Assembly: GCF_025118155.1 (NCBI RefSeq)
Contig: NW_026251408.1
Coordinates: forward strand, 248,001 to 312,000
Direction of reading: 5' to 3'
Length of the DNA: 64,000 nucleotides
Source of the DNA: Cokeromyces recurvatus
Lineage: Eukaryota > Mucoromycota > Mucoromycetes > Mucorales > Mucoraceae
Part shown: positions 38,708-49,995 of the stretch, one piece after another
Position numbering within the stretch: position 1 is the first letter of the stretch
How the letters are laid out: each line of letters starts with the position of its first letter
Notes under the pieces: generated by a model
What the model saw: only the letters and a program-made list of their open reading frames with translations
What the model was told of the DNA's origin: nothing
The model's database searches: none
Position numbers and translations under genes: made by a program

Positions 38708-38826
38708 GATAAGATGAATGCTATTTTTTTTCTTTATTATTGTAATAAGAAATACATATTGATGTATATACACGATGTGTAAAAAAAAAAAAAGAAAAAA
38801 AAAGAAAGAAATTATATAAAGTATAA
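37790..38826. other. Convergent intergenic region, C2H2 gene / nitrite reductase
   Basis: 3' flanks of two convergent genes. It contains the TTTTTTTA repeat listed separately and poly(A) runs at 38214-38231, 38351-38375 and 38678-38698. No gene seen. Confidence 0.55.
37848..37942. repeat. (T6-11 A)n octamer-like repeat
   Basis: About ten units of ATTTTTTT-type sequence, very regular (8 nt period) in the second half, directly downstream of the C2H2 gene. Confidence 0.85.
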
Positions 38827-41800
38827 CTACCAATTATTTACATCTTTATCACCAACAGCAACAGGAATAGCTTGATCAGAAGAATCCTTTTTCATTGTCA
38901 TTGACTTCTTAATAATGAATCTCTCAGAACTAAGGGCTTCGTTAAGGATTTCAACTGAAGGCAATAATAAATAAACTTGATTGTTTTCAACTTTAACGTT
39001 AAAAGCATTAATTGAGTAGTTTTCACTTCCACTAGAGAGACAAGCACCGGTTTGTAAGTCAAAGTTCTTTTTGTGAATAGGACAGGATACATAAACTGAG
39101 GTGTGATCTTCCTTCTTGATCTCACCAAGGATACCATCAGACAACACAAGATCACGCTTGATAGGACACATGTTTTGAACAGCGTAATAATGATCGTTCA
39201 AGGTATGGAAGACAGCGATTTGGACATTGCCTACTTTTACAACACGACCTTCATCACGTGGGAAGAGGTCAGAGGATCCGACATGCATCCAGTTGAGAGA
39301 GGCGGACTTGTTCTGAATTTCAGCCTCTAATGAAGGTAAAGATTCGAGTTCCTTTGGCCAGTTAGCAGGACGAAGTTGGCCACGTTCCTCAATCATTTCA
39401 ATCATCGTTTCCTTTTCACTCTCGGCGTTTACATACTCTTTAAAGCGTTGTCTTAATTCGGGAGTCTTGACAATACGAGCCCATTCATCTTCATAGGTGC
39501 CAATCAAATAACTCATGTGCTTATCTAATTCTTCACAGATACCAAGATGGTCATCAACAACTACTTTACGAAGATAATCAACACCACCAGGAAGTTTTTC
39601 GAGCCAACGAGCGGTACGTTGTAATCTGTCAGCTGTCATAATATAATAGATCAAGAAACGATCCACGTATTTCGTGGCATCTTCTTCAGATACGTTAGAA
39701 ACCAAAAGATCTGCATGTCGAGGCTTACTACCACCATTACCACATACGTACACGTTGTAACCTTGTTCAGTAGCAATGAGACCAAAATCTTTACCTTGAG
39801 CTTCAGCACATTCACGAATACAACCAGAGACAGCACCCTTTAATTTATGTGGTGAACGGATACCCTTATATCGGTTTTCAAGACGAATTGCGAATCCGAC
39901 TGAATCTTGTTGACCATAACGACACCATGTAGAACCAACACAAGACTTGACAGTACGCAAAGATTTACCATAAGCATGACCACTAATATATATGTATATA
40001 AAGAAGAAGAAGAAAAAAAATTATATAAATATTTGGATTTTTTTTTTTTTAAAAAAAAAACAAAAACAAAAATTACCTTTCAAAACCAGCATTCACTAAT
40101 TTCTCCCAAATATCAGGAAGATCTTCTTTACGAGCACCAAAGATATCAATACGTTGACCACCTGTGATTTTAGTATACAAATTGTATTCCTTGGCAACAT
40201 CAGCAATGACACCCAACTTTTCAGGGGTAATCTCTCCACCAGCGATACGAGGAACAACACTATAGAGACCACCTCTTTGGATATTAGCTAAATAACGATC
40301 ATTTGTCTCTTGAAGCGCACCACGACCCGCATCCAACACGTTTTCATTATAAAGTGAGGCCAAGATGGAGGCGACAGTAGGCTTACAGATTTCACAACCC
40401 ATGGTTTCTTTATCGATTGCGCAATGCTCAACGATGTCAGAGTAGGAACGAAGGCCCTTAATCTTGGCAATGGTATAAAGCTCAGCACGTGAATATGCAA
40501 AGTCACGACAGACATAGTTCGTCACCGTCTTACCAAGGGCCTTCATTTCAGCCTCAAAGATTTCTGTAACAGACGGGACACAACCACCACAACCAGTACC
40601 GGCCTTGGTATAGGCCTTTACTTGATCCACAGTGGTTAAACCTTGTTCACGGATGGCCTTTCGAATTTCACCCTTGGAGATATTGTAACAGGAACAGATT
40701 TGAGTTTCATCTGGAAGAGCTTCAGCGCCCTCAGCTTCACCACTTTGAATACCCAAGATAAATTGAGAGGGTTCACATTCAATCTCTTTACCGCTACGAG
40801 CATAGGCTAACAACTTGATATAGTCATTCGTATCACCGACCATGATACCACCAAGAAGCTTCTTACCGTCCTTGGTGAAGATGTATTTCTTGTAGACGCT
40901 CTTGAAGGGATCACGATAGGTGAGAGGCTGAGTCTCAAGGGAGGGATCAGGGAAAACGGTACCAAAGCTAGCGACATAGACACCCATCAATTTGAGCTTA
41001 GTTGACATATCGTTACCCTTGAATTCAGCAGGTCCCTTTTGAGTCAAGTTCTTGGCCAAGACATCTGCCATATCGTTACAGGGGGCCACTAAACCATAAC
41101 ACATATTATTGAAGGAGGCACATTCACCAATGGCATAGACGTCAGGAGCAGAGGTGGACATATCAGCCATGACCTTGATGCCTCCACGGTCCCCTCTTTG
41201 AAGGGCGCCATAGGAAGCGGCACAGAGTTGATCACGAGGTCTGATACCAATAGAATAGATCAACATATCAGTCGGGACAACCCCCTTATCCTCATCACCT
41301 TGAACTGTGAGACCAGTGAGACGAGTACGCTTTGTAACAGGGTCTTCTTGACCATGTACCTCCTTGGGAGATTTACCGAGATACGTTTCAATACCCAACT
41401 TTTTAATTTCATTTTCCAAAAGATCAGATGCATCTTGATCAAGTTGTCTAAACATCAAACGAGGGGAAAGTTCATAGATGGAGACTTTAAGATCAAGATC
41501 CAAAACAGCCTTAGCAGCTTCAAGACCGAGCAAACCACCACCAACGACACTAGCGGTCTTCACATCATGACGAGAGGCCCAATCAATGATATTCTCAAGG
41601 TCTTCAATAGTACGATAGCAAAAGACACCATCCATATCAGTAGGTGCATTAGGTGGAACTGCAGCAGAGGAGCCAGTAGCAATGACACAGACATCATAGG
41701 GAACCCAAGATGCATGCTTAGCTCTAATCATCTTTGTCTTTGTATCAATTTCTTCTACAAGATCACCTACATGAACTTCAATTTGATTTTCATCATACCA

Positions 41801-42121
41801 TGATCTAGGTTTCATCAATTGCTTTTCAGGATCTCGATGTGTAAAGTACTGAGTAAGACCAACACGATTGTATGCCACTATTATATGATATTTAGTACTC
41901 TTTTTTTATTCTTTCTTTCTTTCTTAAATAAACAACTCTTTATATTTATTATTATTACATTCAGGTTCATCACCAAAAACTTTAATACAATATTTCTTTT
42001 CAGTGTCATAAGCAATCATCTTTTCCATGAATGCTACAGCGGCCATACCCAAACCTACAACAACAATGGTTTTTTGGGAAGTGTTGGTAGGTAAATCATT
42101 AGCATTGACGTTTGGTGGCAT
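38827..42121 (-). CDS. niiA: Assimilatory nitrite reductase [NAD(P)H], siroheme type
   Basis: Reduces nitrite to ammonium in the cytosol. Exons are 42121-41959, 41877-40077 and 39982-38827, giving 1039 residues. Domain order: FAD/NAD(P)H-binding (KTIVVVGLGMAAVAFME, ELAYNRVGLTQYF, CVIATGS, VVGGGLLGLEAAKAV), a BFD-like [2Fe-2S] domain (CSCYNISKGEIRKAI to GTGCGGCVPSV), ferredoxin-like halves and siroheme/4Fe-4S domain (ETNDRYLANIQRGGLYSVVP, KSCVGSTWCRYGQQDSVG, HKLKGAVSGCIRECAEAQGK), and a C-terminal NirD/Rieske-like domain. In that last domain the second pair CPIH is present but the first reads CPIK, so one His ligand is missing. Transcribed in the same direction as nitrate reductase, with 541 bp between them. 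Intron 2 contains a T13A10 palindrome. Confidence 0.96.
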
Positions 42122-42662
42122 ATTTGAGAAGTTGGATTTTTTTTTTATTTTGTTGCTATTATTTAATGTAAGAACTTATTTAGCAAACGAAAGTAATAGA
42201 AAAAAAAAATAAAAAGAGGAAAAAAAAATAGATAAAGAGTATATAAAAATTTTATTTATATAGATGTATTTCTTTTTATATACATAGTACTATCACACAA
42301 TTTTTGGATAGCGGTCTTTTAAATGACCCTTTTTTTTGTATATTTATATTAAATGAGATTTATTTATCACCTTTTGATTGTTAGATAAACTACTAAACAA
42401 CATATGATTCTATACTTATCTATATGTAACACAAACGCAAACATGTTTACATATTAGCTTATAAAAAATATAAACATATACATGTATACATGATAGACAA
42501 TAAGCATCTGGAACACGGGAAAACAATGATACAAAAGAAACAGTATTTGTTTCATATTTGTTTGTTAAAAAAAAAAAAAGGAATCTCGAATTGCAAATTT
42601 CTAATTTAATATAACAAACAAATAAATGAAAGATTTTTATTGGTTCAACAAATATTATATGA
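42122..42662. promoter_or_regulatory. niaD-niiA spacer with several GATA-type sites
   Basis: Contains GATAA at 42231-42235 and 42384-42388, GATAG at 42307-42311, and TTATC at 42363-42367 and 42416-42420. Fungal nitrate genes are commonly controlled by AreA/NIT2 GATA factors. In AT-rich DNA such short motifs also arise by chance. Confidence 0.4.
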
Positions 42663-45600
42663 TTAAAATTCGAAAACATTCTTTTTGACATATTCTTCGC
42701 CTAAGGCTTCCTTCAATAAAGGTTTACAATATTTATCCATCATAGGTTCTGGACCACATAATAAAGTAATTCTTGAGTTAGTTGATGATTGAGTTCTATT
42801 GAATGGGAATAAATGATCCTTTAATTCTTGCATACAGAAATAACCATGACCTCCTTCCCATTTAACCCCTTTAGGTGTTTCATCGAGTATAAATCTATCA
42901 AAAAAAAAAGAAAAGTTTAAAACCTTAACTTTTTTTTTTCTTTTTTGTTCAATCTCTTACCTAACACGGAAACACTCGGAGCCATATTTTTCCTGTAATT
43001 CATTTAATTCCTTATAGAAGATGATATCATTCAATGAACGAGCACAATAGATAAGTGAGATGCGTGGCTTATTGACATTGTCCTTTTCCAAGGCTTGAAT
43101 TATTTGCCACATAGGGGTAATACCGGTACCACCAGCAATCATACTGATTTCATCAACGTGACGTCTCTGGCCTTTAAGAGAGATTTGACAGTTACCAAAG
43201 TACTCAATCTCACCTAAGGGACCCTTAAAGTCAACGAATTCACCAATACGGATTTGATCAAGTGTAGTCGTAAGTTTACCACCAGGGATGTTGTTATAAG
43301 GATAATAAATCTTGACCATAAATTCGATGGTCTTTTGATTTACTTTACTAGGAGTATAAGCACGTATCACGATCTTTGGCTTTTCAGATTGATCATTGAT
43401 ATCTTCCTTCAACTTCATATAAACGTGTAAACCTACAGGTAATGAAAGTACCTCATCAACGCCTTCGGGAACAGCAAATGTAAATTTACGAATGGTAGTT
43501 GAGATTGCTTCTTTCTTTTGTAAGACGAGTTTCTTCCATACACGTGGGTCAAAGAAGGATTGTGCAGTAGTAGTAGTAGTATTATTATTATTAGTGCTTT
43601 GGGAAGAAGGAGTAATGACATTTGATTTTTGAGTCTGGGATGATGATACTTGTTTCTCTGGAGTGGTGGCAGCTTCTTGTTGGACCTCACCAATAAGATA
43701 TTTTTTAAGCATATTGATTGCCTTTTCAGAATGGATAGCAAAGAATTCATCAGTACAGTCAGTACCAGCTGCAAGTACAATACTTTGTGCACCACCAGGA
43801 TGTTCATTCAAGAAAGGAGTACAGTCATAGACGAGACCATTAAGAACAATCCAACAATCATCTTCAGTTGCATGCTTGGCTACCTCTTCAAGTGTATATG
43901 TTTTCAATTTTTTGCCATCATTCGATTTTTCTTTAGTAGCAGCGGCGGCGGTAGCAGCAGCAGAAGGAGTTTCTTCTTTCTTTTCTCCTTCCAACCAACC
44001 AGGAAGGTCAATATCCTTCAAGGTGACATCACCAGGAAGAGTAGTAGGATGTTGAAACAAAAGAGCCAATTCAGGTTCCTTTACTAAATGAACACGAACA
44101 CGATACCAAGCGTTATGAAGCATACCCATCAAGGACCAAGTAGGTTCCTTGGGCTGAGAATTATTCGCATCATTCCAACACTTGAGACAAATTTCCTTGA
44201 TACCCAAAAGGTCAGAAACAGGAATCTCAAGAGACCAAAAGACCCAAGTCCAGTTACGTGATTCCCAATAGGCAGATGTATTACGAGACATATCCAAACC
44301 AAAATGTTCAGTAGCATATCGATCAGCGGCTTCCTTCATCTCGTTATGAATCTTGGCCAATCTCCAAGTTTTACCATCATCCAAGGTAAGTTCACAACGA
44401 GTAATCTTACGGTTACTACCACCATAAGCATAACCACGAAGAGTGACGGTGGCATTCAGATCATTAAGAGGAATCTTTGAGCCATGATAAGGGGCAGCGA
44501 TCACACTATTGATATTCAAGTCATAGACAGAATAGTCAGGAATAGACCACCATTTTTCAGCTGTAGCTTGATCAGGAGTTAAGACGGTAGGAGGGAAAAC
44601 CTTATTATCAGCATCTTGATAAGGATTTTGAGAAACATGTGTAGTAGCTTCAATAGTGGAAAGCCATTTTACACTACGACCACCGATACAACCAGGCACG
44701 ACACAACGAACTGGATAACCATGATCATAAGGAATTGGTTGACCATTCATCTTATAAGCAATAAGAATATCATATTCTTCTGACATGGCGCGATTCACAG
44801 TAAGTGAAGTACCATAAGGACCCTAAATGAATATAAAATAATCATGTTTAGAAATAAAGATATATATATGTGTATATATATGTGTATATATATAAATATA
44901 TAAAAAAAAAGAAAAAAATCATTTACTTTAGCAGTAGCATCATTTCCTTCTAAACAAATATGAAGTGCTTCTGGCTTAAGACCACCAGCAAATTTGTTGA
45001 TTACATCTCTAAGGAATACACCTGTCCAATAAGCAGTGCTAACACCTGTAAAAAAAATAAATAAATAAAAGAAACGAGAAAAAAAAAGAAAAATTAATAT
45101 ACAAATATGTACAAAATATACAAATATGTACAAAATATACATGTATATACAAAATATACAAATATATACAAAATATACAAATATGTACAAAATATACATA
45201 TATATATATATCATAGTTTTTAACTATATGTACCTCCTGCGCCCCAAGAGAAACCAATAGATTGTCTAATAATATTTTGCTCTTTACGTCTATTACCAGC
45301 ACAACAAATAGTAACAGGTAAGGTATGAGAAGGCATTTCAAGCAAATCTTTCATTGTAATAGTGATAGGGTTGTTGACCAAACCACCAATTGAAATTGTA
45401 TGAGTCTCAAAATCATTTTTAGGGACAGGACCATGATTTCTGACAACATGAAGTTCATTGGGTGTAATGAATCCATGTTCCAACAATAGCTTTACAGGAG
45501 ATTCTAATATTGATAGAATTAAAATTTTGTAGATACTTTGACATAAATAAACATATTACCAGCATTCAAAGGGTGTTTTCCTGTCAATCGAGTTAAGTTA

Positions 45601-45728
45601 GGATCTCTTGAAACATGAGCATCAGGGGTTCCAATATCTTTTGTATCAATAGGACCTGTTGGTGCTGCAAAGTCAAACGAACGACTTTGTCCGTCTTGAC
45701 AAGTCAATTCAATGTTAGGTGGTGCCAT
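42663..45728 (-). CDS. niaD: Assimilatory nitrate reductase (Mo-cofactor, cytochrome b5, FAD)
   Basis: Reduces nitrate to nitrite with NAD(P)H. The start at 45728 gives MAPPNIELTCQDGQSRSFDF. Exons read about 45728-45560, 45503-45234, 45045-44930, 44823-42961 and about 42897-42663. The Mo-pterin domain has HGPVP, the Mo-ligating Cys in ICCAGNRRKEQN, SWGAGGVSTAYW, GYPVRCVVPGCIGGRSVKWL. The dimerisation domain ends at NAWYRVRVHLV. The cytochrome b5 domain has the haem pair in FLNEHPGGAQS and AIHSEKA. The FAD/NAD part has RAYTPSK, GPLGEIEYFG, AGGTGITPMWQII, the CGPEPMM motif and terminal FEF. An Ala-rich linker and a Gln/Asn/Thr-rich linker flank the b5 domain. Intron 2 holds a 19-bp minisatellite. 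No frame breaks. Confidence 0.97.
45099..45193. repeat. 19-bp minisatellite inside niaD intron 2
   Basis: Five units of ATACAAATATGTACAAAAT-like sequence, units three and four with a few changes, followed by (AT)n. The intron is about 188 nt, two to three times the usual length here, because of this array. Confidence 0.88.
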
Positions 45729-46501
45729 AATTTAATGTAAGGATAAAAGTTAAGAGAAGAAAAAAAAAAAAAAGGATAAATAAAATGGGAACTTTTTGTA
45801 TACCAGAGGAAATGAAGAAATCGTCTGATATTGATAACGTTGTTTATTTTCGATAATTAATTTTTTTTTAAAAGAAACATTTTATCCAAAAAGGGAGAAA
45901 TATTATGTGCATCTTTTTGATTTCTGATTAAAAAGATTTGTAAAACACAAAATTTATAAAGACTCTTTTTTTTTTTCTTTTCTTTATTATTGTATCCCAA
46001 ATTTTACATAAAAATTAAGTTATACATATCATTAAGGCTTATAATATTTTATCTTTTTATTATTTACAGAAAAAAAATAATACAATTTTAAACGAAATAA
46101 AATAAAGCAAGATATCTATAAAAAAAAAAAAAAAAAAAAATCGAGAACTTATCAACTTTATCAGTGGAGATAGGATGATTAAAAGACTCCAGCCCTTTTT
46201 TTTTTTCGTTTTATTTGTTAACCCAATTAAGTAACAAATAAATGGGAAAAAAAAATAGAGTTTGTAATTCTGCAACACCTTTTTCTTCGTTTATACGTTT
46301 TTTTACTTTTGGTTCTTGCCAAAAAAAAAGCTTGCATTTAAATCAATATATTTTCTTTATTAGTATTTTTATTAGTATTTTACAAATGTATTTTGCAGTA
46401 ACAATTAATAAATAAATTAATTTATAGTCTTGTAATTTAAAAAAAAAAAAAAAAAAAAGTTTTTTTTTTGTTGATTTTTCAATGTTTTTCAGCGACAGCA
46501 T

Positions 46502-46550
<49 letters not shown>

Positions 46551-47643
46551 AAGAAAAAAAAATTTTGTTTCTACAAAACTTTAACGTTTACTATTGGATA
46601 TGTTGCAGCTAAATTTAGAAGAATAAAAGATGATAATGACACTGTTTAGTATTATATAATAACAATAGCACAAATGTTTGTATTATTAGAATAAACAATG
46701 GTTGTGGTAAGTTTATCTAAATTTAGTTCTTATTTTAAAATTAAATGTATTACTATAAAAGAAAGAAGGTTTTGCTATATTATTTTGATATATAAAAGAT
46801 TAGAACTGTATCGATTATCATGATTAGACCTTTTTTTTGTTGGTAGCTATTAAATAGATCAATTCTTTATAAAGTAGCTCGATTAAATATTTTATGTTCT
46901 AGCCCATATATTCAGTAGGATAAGGATTATTTAGTTGCTAGTGAATATTATCGAGTTGATTCTCTTAATTCTACGTTGAATTTATTTCACTATTAGTTAT
47001 CATACAACTAAATAAACAAATAGTTTACATAAATCTTTTATCAATAATAGCTTGAAAGCTATTAATACAAAATAAGGCCTCTTTTGTCTCATATTACAAT
47101 AGCTCGTCAGACTTTGTTCTCTTATGTATAAAAATAGATCTGCATAACTTGTTTAATTAATTGTTTGTTCTGCTGTTACAATAAAAAAAAAAAGAAACGC
47201 GGGTAGGAGAAGATATTTATTTATATCATCCTATGTCTGTCTTTTTATTTTTTTAGATCGATACAATAAAGTATACACAACAGCTTCATTCTTTTTTTTT
47301 GGATATTTGATCTTAAAGAAAACTACATCGTCATAATTTATATAAAGCTAAAAAAAAAAAAAAGCCATTTTAATGGCTCTCTCTTCTTTTTATTTTCCTG
47401 TTTATTAAAGGAGTACTTTATGGATGTATTAGATTAAAGCCATAAGTGTATTGTTACAAGCAATTGAATCTTTTATTATAATAATGAACTAAGAATAATG
47501 ATAAAAAAAAGTTAATTAAAGTTTAGCATATTTCCTAAAGTTGGGTACTAATAATAACAGTCAGCAATTTTTAAATTCTAAAACGACGTATCTGTTGTAA
47601 GAAAAAAAAAATCCTATAGATCTTTTCAATACGTACATTTAAA
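45729..47643. other. Divergent intergenic region, niaD / WDR70
   Basis: Near niaD there are GATA sites at 45827-45830, 45833-45837 and 45852-45856, the first two almost adjacent. No other gene is supported in the 1.9 kb; no nitrate transporter. Several poly(A) runs, the longest at about 46509-46537. An ATG followed by GTAAGT at 46699 leads to no recognisable exon. Confidence 0.5.
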
Positions 47644-49792
47644 ATGTCAAACTTTGTAAGTAAATAATTTAAAATGATTCCTATTTAACCTCCTCCTCCC
47701 CTCCCTCTTTTATTTTTAGTATTATTAACATAAGCTATTCCTTTCATTTAAATCATGTTTAGAATGATGATCTATCAAAAATGCTGCCTAAATCATTTGG
47801 CCAACAATCTAATAAAACTAGTTCAACTCCAACTAAAAAAGCCTCTTCAGAAACAGATTGGGATGCTTTACGTGCATTTATGCCCACTTCTTTTGGAAAA
47901 CAAGAGAAGAAAAAAGATATGAGTTTTGAATTTGAAAAGACAAAAAGAGAAGTGGGTTGAAATATGTATAAAAATAATTTATAAAAGGATAATATAGTAA
48001 ACAGTTTCTTTTTGTTATTATCATTTTAGGACATTACTAGTGGCAATCATAAAAAAATACCTACAGAAACTAAACAAATCGAAGTAAAGTCAACAAAAGA
48101 AGATAAAACGGACAGTGATTCCGATCATGACAGTAGTGATGACGATGCTGATGACAACGATGATAGCTTTATTTCATCTTCTATTCTTCCAATCACACAT
48201 GAAGTTAAATTAAATGACCATCAACGTACTGTATCAGCACTTACTCTCGATCCTTCTGGTACACGATTAGTAACAGGAAGTTATGATTATGACGTTAAAT
48301 TTTGGGATTTTTCCGGTATGGATCGTTCTTTTAAACCTTTTCGTACAATACAACCCTGTGGAGATCACCAAATCCATCAACTTCAATATTCTTTAACAGG
48401 TGATTCCATCTTGGTCATTTCTGGTAGTGCACGTGCAAAGATATATAGTCGTGATGGTAACGAAATTACTGAATTTGCAAAAGGAGATCCTTATATTCGT
48501 GATCTTAGACATACAGATGGTCATGTTGGTGCTCTTACAAGCGGTTGTTGGCATCCTAATGATAAACAAACTTTTGCAACTTCATCCCAAGATGGTACCA
48601 TTCGAGAATGGGATATTGAACGTAAAAGGAAGCAAAAAATGACGATTGTTTACAAGTCACGTGAAAGAGGCGGTAGATCTTCTTGTACTGCTTTAGCTTA
48701 CAGTCATCATGCTAAATATTTAGCTGGTGCTTACCAAGATGGTTCACTTCAAGTTTGGAATTCAACAGGAAATCAACTTCGACCTGCAATTGCTATTCCA
48801 GATGCTCATCAGAAGGGAACAGAAACATCTTCCATCCTATTTTCAAGAGATAATAACACAATGGTAACAAGAGGTGGTGATGATACTGTTAAATGTAAGT
48901 TATTGTTGCTTTTTTTTTTTCCTTATTATACCTCTCATTTCAAAAAGAAAAGAAAAGAAAAAGAAGTAACACATGAATATTTATTTAAATAGTGTGGGAT
49001 CTTAGAAATGCAAAGAAGCCTGTCAAGACAGCATACAATTTAGATATAGTAAATCCTGAAGTAAATGTCATTTTTAGTCCCGATGAAAAGTTAATTTTAA
49101 CGGGTACAGCATGTCCTAAAGGGAAAGGTCATGGTCAGCTAGTCATGCTAGATAGAGAAACACTTGAGGTACAGGAAGCAATAAGTAAGTAAACAAAAAA
49201 AAAATTAAAAGATAAAAAAAAAGGATAAGTTACTGATATTAAAAAAAAAAAAAAAGATGTATCACAGTCTAGTGTTGTTAAGGTCTTATGGCATCCTCGT
49301 ATCAATCAAATTATTACAGGAAGTGCTGACGGTATTGTTACCGTATTCTATAGTCCTACACATTCCAGTCGTGGTGCTAAATTAGCTCTCATGAAAGCAC
49401 CAAAGACACGCGCAGTAGATGATTATGAAATCAATCGACCTATTATTACTCCTCATGCATTACCTATGTTTAAGGATGATGAGCCTAGAACATCTAAAAG
49501 GAAAAGAGATAAATTACGTAAAGATCCTATTGCATCTCATAGACCTGATCTACCTGTTACTGGTCATGGTAAGGGCGGTCGATTAAATGTAAATCAACAA
49601 CAAGCTGTTATCAAATCATTTACAAAGGATACAACAAGAGATGAGGATCCTCGTGAAGCTCTTCTTAAATATGCTGATATTGCAGATAGTGATCCTATTT
49701 GGGTTAATAACATATATCAAAAGACTCAACCAAAGCCTATATTTCGAGAATCTGATGATGAAGAAGAACAAGTGATAAAGAAGAAGAAATAA
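47644..49792 (+). CDS. WDR70: WD repeat-containing protein 70
   Basis: Nuclear WD40 protein linked in yeast and animals to CRL4/histone H2B ubiquitination and DNA repair. Exon 1 is 12 nt (MSNF, 47644-47655); then 47763-47951, 48030-48895, one from about 48992 to 49185, and about 49263-49792. The donor after exon 2 reads GTGGGT, unlike the usual GTAAGT. The N-terminal part has DLSKMLPKSFG and a long acidic Ser/Asp run. The propeller starts at LNDHQRTVSALTLDPSGTRL and has YDYDVKFWDFSGMDRSF, ALTSGCWHPNDKQTFATSSQ, DGTIREWD and GDDTVKLWDLR. The conserved tail ITPHALPMFKDDEP and a basic C terminus are typical of WDR70. COG4 follows on the same strand, 203 bp downstream. Confidence 0.92.
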
Positions 49793-49837
49793 GCTTTTAT
49801 ATTATATAATCAACTTGTCTCTTCTCCCTCTCTTTTT

Positions 49838-49868
<31 letters not shown>

Positions 49869-49995
49869 GCAAATACAAATATATTCTAACGGCTTATGCG
49901 GTCTTTTAAAAATAACTCTCATTATCATAAATGAACAACAGCTTCTTGTATAAAAAGACCAGTTTTCTTACTCCTTCCTTTAATACATATATAAT

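Noticed and set aside
44795..45214. 139-residue Tyr/Ile/Cys/Phe-rich ORF on the minus strand
   Set aside because: It is niaD exon 3 read through the intronic minisatellite; splice sites at 45234/45045 and after TAK exclude it.
46699..46720. ATG GTT GTG followed by GTAAGT, as a possible first exon
   Set aside because: No downstream exon in a compatible frame before WDR70, which has its own better start at 47644.
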